Below are positions 15,125-28,965 of a DNA stretch of 64,000 nucleotides, in pieces. The first letter of the stretch is position 1. Every line of letters starts with the position of its first letter. A program made the translations under genes and the position numbers. Origin of the DNA: Tolypeutes matacus (lineage: Eukaryota; Chordata; Mammalia; Cingulata; Chlamyphoridae); contig JAKSZT010054570.1 of assembly GCA_026826555.1 (NCBI GenBank), positions 2,548,959-2,612,958 of the forward strand, given 5' to 3'. The notes beneath the pieces were generated by a model. The model had not been told where the DNA came from. It searched no databases and was given only the letters and a program-made list of their open reading frames with translations.

Positions 15125-15215
15125 ATTATTCTTTCATCTTTGAATCCCCAAGGCCTGTCAAACACCTGCCATATAGTAGGTGCTCAGTGAATATCTGCTG
15201 GGTTGAATGATCGCC
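15125..15215 (+). mobile_element. L2 LINE tail fragment
   Basis: Short L2 3' end: GAATCCCCAAGGCCTG, TAGTAGGTGCTCAGTGAATA and a terminal TTGAATGA. Confidence 0.6.
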
Positions 15216-15546
15216 ACCCACTTATCTCCCTGTCAAATTTCATGTATGCTACCGTCCTGCCCAGGGCAGCTGGGGCATAAGGACAGGTGAAGTACTTGGT
15301 GGACTTGTGGTTTTAGGGGTTCTCCCAAACCTTTTAAATTAAAAAATATATTACAATTTTAAAGATACCATGGAAAAAACAATTTAAGGTGAAAAAAAAT
15401 TGGAGGAGTGTTGCCTGGGGGTAGGGCTGGGACCCACTGGGAAAGGGACACAAGTAACTTTCTAGGAAGATGGAAATGTTCTATATTATTATAGTGGTGT
15501 TGATTATCCAAGTGGGTCCAGTTGTCAAAATTGTGCAGCTAGTGAT

Positions 15547-15656
15547 GAGCGGATGTAGCTCAGGTGGTTGAGTGCCTGCTTCCCATATATGAGGTCCTTG
15601 GTTCGATCCTTGGTACCTCTGAAAAACAAAACAAAACAAAACAAACAAATGAAAAA
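15547..15656 (+). mobile_element. DAS-type SINE, short form, first of a pair
   Basis: Head GCGGATGTAGCTCAGGTGG with A box, B box GGTTCGATCC, end TTGGTACCTCT and a CAAAA-repeat tail. Inserted, with the next SINE, into an L1 3' UTR. TGTGCAGCTA before and TGTGCAGTTA after the pair look like a slightly eroded target duplication. Confidence 0.85.
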
Positions 15657-15668
15657 ATCAACCATCAT

Positions 15669-15758
15669 TGGGAAGCAGATGTAGTTCAGTGGTTGAGCAC
15701 TTGCTTTCCCATGTAGGAGTTCCTTGGTTCAATCCCTGGAACCTCTTTTTAAAAAAAT
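15669..15758 (+). mobile_element. DAS-type SINE, short form, second of a pair
   Basis: Head GGGAAGCAGATGTAGTTCAG, B box GGTTCAATCC, end CTGGAACCTC then T/A-rich tail. Same orientation as its upstream neighbour, 12 bp away, which suggests insertion into or next to the first SINE's A-rich tail. Confidence 0.85.
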
Positions 15759-16309
15759 GTGTGCAGTTAAGATTTGTGCATTTCAATGTATGTAAATTTT
15801 ACCTAAACAATAAACAACCACCAAACGCTGTGATCATCACTGAGTAGGGGTGGAGAGTGTGTAGTGGTATTGATGAAACAAAATTTGCAATATTTTGACA
15901 ATTCTCAAACCTGGTTGATGGGTACCTAGTGATTCATTATGGAATTCTGTTTATTTTGTTTGAAAATTTTCATAAGTTTTTAAAATGCCATCTAATGAGT
16001 CCTCTTACATATTAGGAAATAAGGCAGGGTGAAGGATTTTCTCCTTCATTTAATCTATGATGAAGAAGTGACAGAGAAATTACAAGGAGGATTTCTGAAA
16101 ATTTAATCTGGGAGTAGGCAGGAAGAACCATTTTTAAACAGGGCTTGTCATTATGTACCTATTCACTGCCTTTCCCTGAAAGATCTCTCCATCTGCATGA
16201 ATAGGCATAGAACAGGTTCCTTTGTCAAAAAACAAAAGTGCTGTGCATAACTGACTTGAGCTGAGAAGTAGACTTAAGTCTAGGATGGCTTATCTTCTGG
16301 GTCAAGCAA

Positions 16310-16535
16310 GCCCAGTCTCTTTCACCACCCTTTCCCTAACTGCTCTAGCCTTCACTGGTCTCTGCCTCCTTTGAACTTCTCACACAGCCTTGGTCTTCAG
16401 CTCACAAGGCAGGACTCTGTCCCATAGCGTTTTGTGAGCTGTTTGGTTTATGTATTCACCATATATCTCCAACTTGAAAGCAAGCTGTCTGAGGGTAGGG
16501 AATATGTCCTAACTTTTGGTACCTAGTGCCAAGTC
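16310..16535 (+). mobile_element. L2 LINE 3' part
   Basis: L2-like on the + strand: CTGCTCTAGCCTTCACTGG, TGAACTTCTCACACAGCC and GAAAGCAAGCTGTCTGAGGG, a diverged form of the L2 'gctccatgagggcaggg' region. Confidence 0.7.
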
Positions 16536-16624
16536 TCCATTTCTAGAACCTCATCCAGGCTTAGAATACAGGAGAGGATCGATGAGTAATGCAGGGCCGT
16601 GGCAAATAGGACATGAATTCATCT

Positions 16625-16860
16625 CAATTTGGCTCCCACCAGGCCCAGCACTAAATGCTTTATATATGTTATCTCGTTTTATGCTCACAAAAGCCCTGTG
16701 AGGTAGATATCGTTGCTTAGGTTTTACAGATGAGAAAACTAAGATTCAAAAGGTTATCATTCATTCAAGGTTACAAGTCAGGAAGAAGTAGGCCTGGGAT
16801 TTGAATTCAGCTCTATCTGACTCCAAATCCATGTTCATTCACTACGCCACGCCATCTCTT
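16625..16860 (-). repeat. MIR SINE
   Basis: Clear MIR in reverse orientation: CACAAAAGCCCTGTGAGGTA, TTTTACAGATGAGAAAACTA, CAAGGTTACAAGTCAGGAAG, TGGGATTTGAATTCAG. Nearly full length. Confidence 0.8.
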
Positions 16861-17407
16861 CTCATTCCTCAGGTTAAAGACTAAATGCCCTACATTTTCA
16901 AATTGAAGTCTGGCAACCTTATATTCTTACCAAAAATTTGTGCATCTCTGTTCTGCTCTCTAATGAGCAGGGACATCACAAACAACTGATCAGCTGGTAC
17001 CTTGATACCCAGTCTTGTGTTAGGACATATCAGAAGTGTAAGAACCCATTCCGGAGCTTGGGGAAATGACCTTCCAGCCGGAGTGTAGATCTTAGCTTTC
17101 TAATTGCACACAACTGGCTCTTTGTGGTTTCTACAGCTTGAGGTTCAGCTGGGAATGATTGTCCAGGACACCTCTGATAGAGAACTAGGTTTCTGGAACC
17201 AACAGGCAGATGGCCAGTTTCCCCACTTCATTACACAGGCATAGCTTGAACACCATGTGACAACACATGGTGAAGGGCAGCCTCTTTTTCCATAAAGTTC
17301 TGACGTGATCACAGGAGGAGGATAACCTGTTGAGATGCCAAGAACGTGGCTCGGTCCCAAAATTCTGTTCCATATCTCATTCACCATATGGGAATCTGAC
17401 AAAATAG

Positions 17408-19368
<1,961 letters not shown>

Positions 19369-19389
19369 TAAAGGACATATAAGTCATGA

Positions 19390-19591
19390 GTTTATTGCAG
19401 GGACAGATCTCTTAAATGATATATATTCATTGTGGTATTATTTAGAAAAATTAGAAATGAGCTAAATATTAAAAAATAGAAGAATGGTTAAATAAATGAT
19501 GGAATAACATTCCATCATTAAAAATGATGTTTTGAAAAGAATTCCAATGACACAAGAGAAGAGAAAATGCTTACGCTATAATGCTAAGTGG

Positions 19592-19622
<31 letters not shown>

Positions 19623-19800
19623 CCACACAACCAGGACAACAATGTTTATGGATATAGAATCTAATTGTGTAACATATAGCCATAGAAAGTACTGGAACAG
19701 ATATTAGCATTGCTTGTCTCTGGGTTATGTGGTGTTAATATTTTTCTTTATATTTTTCTAAAGTTTCCAAATTTTCTAAATTGGATATGTACTCTATCCT
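19390..19800 (+). mobile_element. L1 3' end fragment
   Basis: Sense L1M-like remains of the ORF2 end and 3' UTR: ATTAGAAATGAGCTAAATAT, GGTTAAATAAATGATGGAAT, ATGCTAAGTGGAAAAA, then a CAAAA repeat at 19594-19622 and a T-rich end with TTTTCTAAAGTTTCC. Lies in intron 9. Confidence 0.65.
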
Positions 19801-20098
19801 AACCAGTAAAACAACAAATCACATTACAGAAAGATAAGAGATAGTGCTAAGGTGGGTTTGGAAATATCCAAGTGCGGTCATAAGCAGTATAGGAATTCAG
19901 TGGAGGGAGTGATTGCAGGAATGGAGCAGTAGACAGTAGGATATGGAAGGGACTTGAGCTGGGCTCAGGTAGGAAGGAAAGGACCTGGATAGCTTGGACT
20001 GAGTGAAAATTCCAGAGACAGAAATTGAGAAATGTAAGACACAGGGACAAGGATGTTCAGATGCACTTGGAGCACAATGGATGTGCCAGTTTGTCTAG

Positions 20099-20314
<216 letters not shown>

Positions 20315-20754
20315 TGATAAATGGTTCCAAGGAAGAATGGTTTCTGGTTCACCTTTGCCCTAGTTCCCAGTGAGATAGTCTCTTCATTTTATAGTCATTC
20401 TAATTTTTCTAGATCTTTCTACTGGTGGGGAAGGGTGGCCTGATAAAACATTGAATGGGGAAGTATAGACCCAATTCTAAACTTGTATTTTATTTCAGCA
20501 ATTTCTGTGTGGTTTGGGAGATGGTCATGGCACCTCATTTCAGGTGTTCAACCTGACAAATTTAATTTTTTGGAACCATGCTAGGACAGTCTTTTGTCTA
20601 AACAATCAGATTTTTAAAAATTAGACAAAGTTCATCACTGCAACTAAACTTTCTTGGAAAGGATTCAAGATGTATATGCCATATCCCAAATTTGCATTGC
20701 TGCAAAGTGATTCATATTATTTAAAAGTTTTGTGAAAGTAGAAATAATCTATTA

Positions 20755-22050
20755 GTCCAACTTTTATTGAAGGTCTACTTTGTATCTACTGCTTTTTCTG
20801 GGTAGAGGGTACAGATGACATATGTATTAGTCTGCCAAAGGGGTGCTGAAGCAAAGTACCAGAAATTTGTTGGCTTTTATAAGGGGTGTTTATTTGGGGT
20901 AAAACTTACAGTTACAAGGTTCTAAAGTGTCCAACTCAAGGTTGCTTTCTCACCAAAGTCAATTGCCACATGTTGAAGCAAGATGGTTGCTGATTTCTGC
21001 CTGGTCTCTCTTTCCTGGACTTCCTCTTCCTTTTAAGTCTCTGTGGGCCCAGCTTCTTCCCAATCTCAGCTGTAGGCTGGCACAGGGCTTGTTTCTTCGG
21101 GCTTCCTATTTTCAGTCTAGACTCTTCCCATGGCTCCAGGATCAGAACTGACAGAGCTCTTTCTCTCTTTAGTGTGTCTTCTTGAGTAAGTATCCATTTA
21201 TATTGGCCCACCAAGGGGGCAGGGACTCAACCTGAGTTACACCTTACTGCCATAGCCCAATCAGAAGCCCTAAATTGATTTTATCAAGTAATTGTAACCA
21301 CAGGCCCCTCATTGAATTTAATACAATTGAAGGGTATCACACCCAGAGGAAAAGATTCGTTTATAGATATAATCTTTCTCTTTTGGGGATTCATAAATAA
21401 TCTCAAACTGTCATAACATATAAGACATGGTCCCTAATTGGAAGTTTAGAAACTTTAGGAGGAGACAATTGTATATTGATCTAGAACAGTAGGAGAAATA
21501 GCAAAATTAAAAAGGGTTAGTATTCCCAATGAATGGAGCAAGAGTCTCAGGAAGAGAGAGTTTGATGGGGGCTAGAGCAGTGGGATGGGTTTCAAGGAAG
21601 AGATGGGCATCAAAGAATGTAAAGATGGGGAGGATTTGGATAGGTGGGGAAAAGAAGGAAGAATATTTTGACTCTAGGGAGTCACAGTGCAAGGTTGAGG
21701 ATGAAATGAGCATGGCATGGTGGAGACAAGGACTGGTTCAACAGTGATGGCAAGTGCATTTAAGTAGAACTTAGACCAGAACTTAGACTAGATGAGCTAA
21801 GGATGGTAAGGGAGGAAATTATGAAAAGATTATAAAACATAAGCCTTTTATGGGAATTTGGACTTGATTTGGCAAGAAATAAGACATTGAGGGAGAGTGA
21901 CTCAAAGTTGTTATTTTAGGAAAAATGAATGCTGTTGATATAAAGACTGGGTTAGTGAAGGCAGAGAACAACTGAAGGCAGAGATCCACTAGGATAGTGC
22001 ACTTTGAATAAGAAAACAAGGGGTATATCATAAGAAATATGTAAACCAAG
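20755..22050 (-). mobile_element. L2 LINE fragment, antisense, split by an LTR
   Basis: 20755-20817 (ATTGAAGGTCTACTTTGTAT) and 21421-22050 (AGACATGGTCCCTAATTGGA onwards) fit two pieces of one reverse-oriented L2, with the solo LTR between them. The second piece is diverged in its later part. Confidence 0.6.
20823..21415 (-). mobile_element. Solo LTR (ERV, xenarthran family), copy 1
   Basis: 593 bp with a 5-bp target duplication ACATA (20818-20822 and 21416-21420). On the minus strand it begins TATGACAGTT (the usual TG has become TA) and ends GACTAATACA. An AATAAA-containing stretch lies about 80 bp before the 3' end, as for an LTR polyadenylation signal. The same family occurs twice at 36106-37368. 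No viral gene is present. TG...CA ends and a 5-bp duplication suit an ERVL-like or class I element. Confidence 0.8.
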
Positions 22051-22339
22051 AAAATGTATCATGTACATTACAAATTTTAGTGATATTTTATATCTAGTTA
22101 TATTCTTCTTTCATTTGGACTCAGCCTCCTATTCTCATTAAAGTGTAAATAAATGTCTGGTTAGATAGCAACTAGTAGATGGAAGAGGGTGATTTTTAAA
22201 TCTATTTATTTAAAACTTTGTCTTTGAATGTTCTCTCTGGATATGTTAGGCACACCTTGGTTGAGTTTTATTTTTGTGGATCAATGGAAGATTCTATTGC
22301 ATTCCCAACAAAAAATGTGGAATAATTGACTGTTCTAGA

Positions 22340-22975
22340 TTCAGTGATACAGTTGATTCATTCATTCAAGCTAGAATTTGTTACATGCCTACTGTGGGCT
22401 GGCACAGCTCTCGACTCTGGGATATAGAAGTGGGCAAAATGAAGTCCCCACCTTTATAAAATTTACTTTCTAGAGGAGGAGACAGACAACAAAGAACATA
22501 AACAATTTAATTTCAGATAGCAAAAAGTAAGGGATAGAGAATGAGGTAGAGCTTTGGATAGGGTGGTCAGGGACAGTCTCTCCGAGAAGGGACGTATGGC
22601 AGAGGCCTGAATCACAGAAAGGTGCCAACCATGGAACCCTGTCCTCCTTTCCACCTTCTGCTTGACCTCCTCTCTGCCTCTTCTCCCCTCACTCCCCTCC
22701 ATTCACAGTGCCTTCCCTTCTGTCCTTGACCTCAGTTCTGTTTTTCCTGTTTTGTCAACTGATGTTCACGACAATAGCACTGGATGGTCAATGAATCTGT
22801 GGGAAGAGTATTCCAGGCAGAGAGCACAGTGAGGTTAAACGCCCTAATGCGGGAACAAACTTGGTGTAATTGAGGGAGAGTCAAAATGCCAGCAGGAGGA
22901 GATGAGGTAGGAAAGGCAGGCAGGGGCGAGGAGTTTGGACGTTGAGGATGTTGAAGAAGGGAGCAATAAACCTAA
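22340..22975 (-). mobile_element. L2 LINE fragment, antisense
   Basis: Complement of the L2 3' half: GATTCATTCATTCAAGCTAG, GGAGGAGACAGACAACAAAG, GGGTGGTCAGGGACAGTCTC and AGAGTATTCCAGGCAGAGAG, in the order expected for reverse L2. Confidence 0.75.
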
Positions 22976-23444
22976 AGACAGGATTTATAGCCACGGGCTG
23001 CATGAGATGACCATGGAAGGGAGTGTAGCTAGCAGACAGAAGAAGTCTGAACATGGTGCCCTGGGAGCACCCAGGCATAGGGCTCAGATTGTGAAGGAGC
23101 CTGAGAAGGAGTGGTCAGCTTGGGCCTCACTCCGGGACACTCTCCACATATAGGGCTCAGGCAGTTCTAGGTCTCTAAGACACCCACTGCATGTGGGTGA
23201 TGGGCCTGGCCTGTGAGAAGATGGGTGGGTATAATGACTGTCCTCAACTCTCCCTGGGAGGACAGATGTCCCTGATATGTATTCAGGGTGGTTGTATAGT
23301 TGTGTGCATGTGTGTGTACATGTGTAACCTTCTTGTGAAAACAGAGGCGCTCAGCCTTGCTGCACTTTCAATCACACTGCTTGGGCTGGATCCCAGAACA
23401 ATTAAATCTGAACCTCTGAAGGTAGGACTCAAGTCTCAGTATAA

Positions 23445-24510
23445 TCCATATACTCACTGAGCAGACATGTGCTAGAAATTTTGCTCAAGGCACAAAATCA
23501 GTAATATCACGATTCCAGGTGCAGTTTACTGTTCTAGATGGGGAGACAAAACCCTTCAGCAGAGTTGCAAAATTACAGAACATAGGTTAAGTCCTATAAT
23601 AGATATAAAAACACAGGGTTGTAGGGGCACTGAGCAGGGAGGGACCAACTTTGGGGAATCAGGGGAGGCTTCACAGAGGAGATAACAATCAAGTTACATT
23701 TTAAAAGTGGAGTAAAGGTTTGAGATTGACCCATATCTTAATATTCAACAAGTGTTCATTACTAATATTATTGTTATTGTTTTATTATCATGGAGACTTA
23801 TTTGGACAAGGAATGACAAATGTGATAAATACTAAAAAATGATTGCATGGGGGCGCTGGGAGTATCCACCAGGGGAACCTAACCTTCTTAAATTGAAGGC
23901 TAGGAACGGTCCAAGCCGAGCGAACAGTATGTACAAAGGCCCTGAGGTAGGAAAGAGCATGAGATGTATTTGATGGTCACTATGATAATGGTGGAAAGAG
24001 TGAGTTGAAGAGGGGTCTGGGTTCAAGTTGGAGAGGAGAGCAAGAGCCAGGTTGTGTCAAGGGCTATTTTTTGGACTCTACCTCAAGTACCATGGGGAGA
24101 TACTGGAATATTTTAAAGCTGAGAGTATCATGATCAGATTTGTCTTGTAAAGGGTCACTCTGGCTGCAATGTAGAGAATGGTTTGGAAGCAAGGATGGAG
24201 GCAAGGAGGTCAGTTGGAGGCCAGGGCAGTGGTCCAGGTCAGAAATGATGGCAGCTTGGACTAAAGTACCAGTAGTGGAGAGAGGCAGAAGTGGATGAAA
24301 TTTAGGAGGTAGCATTGACAGGGCTTGATGATTAATTGGATGGGGTGAAGGTTGGGGAGGGGAGAGAAGGGATGACTCTCAGGTTTCAGGTTTGAAAAAT
24401 TGGGTGGGTATAGTTTAGAAAGTGATTTTTTAAAAGGTATAAAGTGCTAAGGGAGTTCAGGGGAAGGACAAAATACTTGCAGCTGGTGGAGAGGTGGGAA
24501 GATTTAATAT
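23445..24510 (-). mobile_element. L2 LINE, antisense, long
   Basis: About 1 kb of reverse L2: GAGACAAAACCCTTCAGCAG, ACAAAGGCCCTGAGGTAGGA, GTATCATGATCAGATTTG, GGTCACTCTGGCTGCAATG. The minus-strand frame at 24064-24315 preserves L2-like residues (e.g. SDHDTLS) but is broken. Confidence 0.8.
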
Positions 24511-26000
24511 TGTAAAGATGTCAGTTGATGAATAAATTTAACACAATGCCAATCAAAATACCAACAAAATGTTTGGGGGAAACTTTACAAAAGTTCACCT
24601 GGAAAATTAAAAGGTGCTAAAATAGGAACCCTAGTTTTGAAAAATGAGAGGGCTTGCCCTAGCGGATGTTAAAACCTATTTTAAGTTTCAATAATTTAAA
24701 AAATATGGGGCTTTGTAGGAACATATAGAAATGTCATATAATAGAAGAGAAAGTAAAAGAAAAAACCATTTGCACACACATTAAGTGTATAAATACATAG
24801 GATTAGTATAGGTGAGAGAGAGCCATTTCTGGTCAATGTGGAAAAGATCGAATATTTAACAACTGGTGTTAAAAAAAAGTTAGATTTCTAACTTAACATC
24901 ATAAACTGAAATATATTCAAATTAAACAATTTTAATTAAAAACATAAACATTCCAAAAGATAATAGCACTGAATAATTATATAATCTTGAGCCTTGCTAA
25001 CTTTGACACCAAAGACAGAAATCATCAAGCAAAAGATTTGATTACAAGACATTTTTTCATGTCAAAGTATCATGCATTAAATCAAAAGGAAAAGGATAAA
25101 CTGGGAAAATATTTGCTATATATGACACTTTACATTAGATATGTGAGATTCATTTATTTGTTCAGCAAAAAATAATTTTATGCCTGTTGTTTGTCAGTCA
25201 ATATGTAATGCATTGGGGAGAAAGAGGCGAACATTAGCTATCTTACAGATTAGGAAGAAAAAGGCAAGTACCCAAACAGAAAGCTAACAAGGAGCATCAT
25301 GAGTTAATTCAGGAAAGATAAAATTAAGCAATAAACATATTTTTAAAAATCCCAACCACATTAATAATCAAATAAATTAAAATAAGGCAAAAAATAGGAA
25401 AACCTTTTCCCCTATCAATTTGGCAAAGATTTTTTTTTTTTTTTAATATGAGAATACCTAGATTGGCAAAAACAAAAGGAAGTCGGCACTTCCTAACATG
25501 CTGCTGTAAAAATGTGAATTGTTATAGGAGGGCACTTTACTTTGTTGGCAATACTCTTAAAAATGTATATAGCCTTTGACACAGTAATTCTACTTTTAGG
25601 AATGTATACTTAGGAAATAATTGAGTTTTCCTGAAGGCTGTTCAGTGGAACCCTATTTATAGTAGCAAAAAATTGAAAACATTCTTAGTGTCCATTAGGG
25701 GACTCATTAAATAATGGGACATCTTTACACTGGAACAATTTAGACTGTGGATGGATATTTATTGATATGAAACCCATCTGTGATATAGGTAAATAAAAAG
25801 CTTAAAAGCAAAATGCACAGTATGATACAGTTATATATATATGAAAAAAGAATAGCTGTGCAAAGAAAGCAAGTAAGATATGGAAGTTAACAGCAGAGGT
25901 TTCTGGGGGTTAGTATTATTTAAATATTTTTTCATTTTGCTAACTTATGTCTATTGTTTTCTAATAAAATTAAGTCATTTTTAATTAAAAGAAGACAAAA
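24511..26000 (+). mobile_element. L1 (old) ORF2 C-terminal and 3' UTR remains
   Basis: Sense L1: AATGCCAATCAAAATACCAA and the following stretch correspond to the ORF2 C-terminal region; later GTAATTCTACTTTTAGGAAT, GGAACCCTATTTATAGTAGC and AATGGGACATCTTTACACTG match the end of ORF2 and 3' UTR. Frameshifts throughout; T run at about 25432-25444. Confidence 0.7.
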
Positions 26001-26854
26001 ATATATAAAATTAATGTCACTCATGTTTAAATACTGAAAGAACACACCTAAGTAAACTTAGTTTTTCAGGTCCAAAGAAAGTATTTCCTGCCATGGGGTA
26101 AGTGAACCTATTTCAGAAAGACTACCTTAGAGAAGGACCTTGGGAGACAATAAGGGGTGAGAAGGCTAGTGACTCGGTGGTATGTCCTTTCACATTCGGA
26201 GAAGAAAATAGAAATAGAACCACTGTCTAGGATGACTCAGGAGGCTGGTCATTCTATGAAAACATCTCCCTTGAGGTCAGGGGACCAGACTTAACACAGG
26301 TTGGTGGAGACAAGAAGCTGACACCATCCGTGGAGGGTTCCAAACCCCATAGGACATGGATTGACGGATCTCTTGTCTTTTCCCACCGAATGGGCAACCA
26401 CTGACATGAAAATCTAACTTACAATGGGTTGAGAATCTTAGTCTGATGGCTGAACGGGCAGAGGCTTCTGCAGGTGGCTGAAGATGGGACTTCTCCACCT
26501 CAGCCCTGAGTCCTAACTCCAGCTGGCCTGAGAAACTGTGACCTTTTGCCTTGGAGGAGGCAGTCGGGGTGAGGGCTCTTGTATTTCCAGCCAGCCTGGC
26601 CTCCAGGAGACCTGGGATTGAATTGCTGAACCACACACTCTGAGAACTTGGGAAGCAGACCCTCCACCCCACAGCCAGCGCTTAACTGCAGTACAGTGCT
26701 TGGAGGTCACAGTAGGTCTAAGCAAAATACGCAGCTCAAATGTGAGGTGGAAAAAATAATCTTGATTTTATAGGGGGAAAAGAAAGCTTGACACCCAGAA
26801 ATAGAGAGCTTCATCAGTGGCAGCGTGAGCACCCTGGGCGGGCTGAGATCCAAA

Positions 26855-26975
26855 AGTGACGCACAGGACTCAGAGCCAGAAGCCGTGCATTCTGGCCCAG
26901 GCTGTGTCATCTGTTAGTCCTTTCCTCAAGTCACCTAACCACCTGAGCCTCATTTGCTTCACCTGTAAATCCCTG
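26855..26975 (+). repeat. MIR SINE fragment
   Basis: MIR in sense orientation: GACTCAGAGCCAGAAGC, then CTCAAGTCACCTAACC and CTGAGCCTCATTTGCTTC. Confidence 0.6.
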
Positions 26976-26994
26976 GTACTAATTTTACTATTAC

Positions 26995-27115
26995 CCGTAG
27001 GTGTTTCCCTAGTTTGGCTGATCATGAGACTCATGCTTGGCTCCATTCCAGACATATCAAACCATGTATTTCTGGAAGGGTCTGGGAATCCAGATATTAA
27101 ACATATAAACGAGTT
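26995..27115. mobile_element. hAT-type (MER5-like) fragment
   Basis: TGATCATGAGACTCATGCTT, CTCCATTCCAGACATATC and GTCTGGGAATCCAGATATTA resemble the MER5 group of nonautonomous hAT elements. Ends and target duplication cannot be set with confidence. Confidence 0.45.
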
Positions 27116-28189
27116 TGAGAGACCCTGAAACCCACTGGCAGGGCTGGTGCAGAGACTTTCTGGCCTGTACTCTGCACAGGGGCAGGTTATATGAGAATGG
27201 GTCAGGTGTGCCACGGACACACTAGTATTTCCTATGAGGTGGAGCCTTGCCAAAAGGAGACTCAAAAAGTGGGAGACACAAAAGAAGGCTCTGGAGAAGC
27301 TCTTCTCTTTTAGCCCCCACCCCCGCACACACCTCCTATGGTTCATGGCCCAGCCGTGGATAATTCCTATATCCAAGGAGGCATCACCATAATGAACCCA
27401 AGACCATTAGATTTAAACTTACCTGGTATAATGAGCCAAAACAGAGTAATCAACTCCCCTAGGTTGCTGCTGCCAAGTGTTGCACAAACAGCATCAGGGC
27501 TCTGAAAAACAACATGTTTTCTTCACATGTGTGACTTCACAGGTTTAATTTTTCTCTAACCATGGTTTGCTGCAGTGCAGCTTGTTGCTACAGAATTCAG
27601 GGCTCAGCAATGAGAATGTAGCTTCTCAAGAAAATCCAATTTCCTCTGGTTTGAGACCTAGAGGCAGCGTGTCAGCCTAGGCTTAGAGGGGAGGAAATCC
27701 TTCCCCTGCTCCTTTCACAGAGTTTTCCACAGAGAACTGGTAGTGTAGGGAAAAAAAAAACAAAAAAACAATCCTAGTAGGAATGTCCAATGGGACTGAT
27801 CCTGCAAGGATCTGTTTTGCAGGTCCTTCTGTGCTGTGTTGGTGTCAGGTGGCAGCGAGTACGCAGGTAGAGAATGTCTGCAGAATGGCATTTAGGGGTG
27901 GGATTGCTTTTGTAATTGTAAAACCTGCACCATCCACGGAAAACCAGCGAAACGCCATCAAGAAAACTCCCCGTGACGCTCAGCGGTGTTGACTCTGACT
28001 AGGTAGACGGATACAGCACCTGTGAGCTGATGGTGGGTCACGCAGATATGGCGTAGATGAGTGCAGCTTTTCAGTCATTGTTCCTTTGGCTCTTTGCAGA
28101 ATCTGGGCTAAACATTTGATTACTGTCTGTTAAAAAGTCTCCCTTATAACAGAACTAGTAAGAAGAAAATGGTGATACTCCAGGAGTTG

Positions 28190-28400
28190 CATCTGTCATT
28201 TATTGAGCACCTAGGGCCAGGCTGTGTCCTATGAGCTCATAGAGCACTATTTCCCCTGATGTAGGTTCTGTTAGTACCCTAACTTCATCGATAAGAATCC
28301 TGCTGCTTAAGAGAAGTTGTTACCCACCAAAGATCACCAAGCGAGTGCAATCCTAGCAGTCTTACTCCAAAGTTCTGCTCTGAGCCACAACCGCATATTA
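28190..28400 (-). repeat. MIR SINE
   Basis: Reverse MIR: TTTATTGAGCACCTAGGGCC, later AAGATCACCAAGCGAGTGC and the diverged CTTACTCCAAAGTTCTGCTC end. Confidence 0.7.
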
Positions 28401-28774
28401 TTTCTCAGTATTGTACAGCTAAATAGAGGAAATTATACTGAGGCCAAATAAACGGGCCACATCTGGTTTATCTGGCAAATACTGATTGCTGTTACTCTGA
28501 GGAAGTACATAGGAAATAGGCAGTGTGGCCTGTCAGCATAGAGTAGGAGCTCAGAAGATTTTGCAATTCTCCAGATTGCAAAATGGGGGTATTTCTCATT
28601 ATCTCAGTGTGATGATGTTACAGGCTTAGAGCCTACAAAGTGCTTTGAATTTCTTAGGAGTAGAAATCGATGTTATCCTCTCCATGAATTACTGAAGTTA
28701 CAGAAGGCAAAGAACTGCCAACTCCACCTTGTTATTCAACTGGAAAGAACTTAGGGCTGGGGCAGAAGACAGCT

Positions 28775-28965
28775 GTATCCAGTAGAGAGAACACTGGACC
28801 CGGAGTTTAGAAGTCTGGATTTGAGTCCCAACTTTCTGGCAAATCACGTAGCTGTTCTTCACCTCGGTTTTCTAACCTCAACAATGGGATAATACTTATC
28901 ACCATGGGAAGATGAAATTATATATGTATGTAAAATAAATGCACAAGTGTAGCAAAATTCCCTGT
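28775..28965 (+). repeat. MIR SINE
   Basis: Sense MIR: AGAGAACACTGGACCCGGAG, GGATTTGAGTCCCAAC, CTTCACCTCGGTTTTC and CAATGGGATAATAC in the expected order. Confidence 0.75.

Larger units (their letters stand above)
15390..15990 (+). mobile_element. L1 3' UTR fragments, split by two SINEs
   Basis: 15390-15545 (GGAAATGTTCTATATTATTA ... GTTGTCAAAATTGTGCAG) and 15760-15830 (CAGTTAAGATTTGTGCATTT, ATGTAAATTTTACC) are two halves of one L1M 3' end, separated by the SINE pair. 15840-15990 (CTGGTTGATGGGTACCTA, GAAAATTTTCATAA) resembles another L1 3' end. All read on the + strand. Confidence 0.7.

Noticed and set aside
15605..15650. CAAAA repeats (also 19594-19622) as a possible CRISPR-like or tandem array
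   Set aside because: Pentanucleotide microsatellites; the first is a SINE tail and the second lies inside L1 remains. No spacer structure, and this is a mammalian genome.
26870..27376. 168-codon minus-strand open frame
   Set aside because: It runs across a MIR fragment and a MER5-like hAT fragment and has no family likeness, so it is probably chance.
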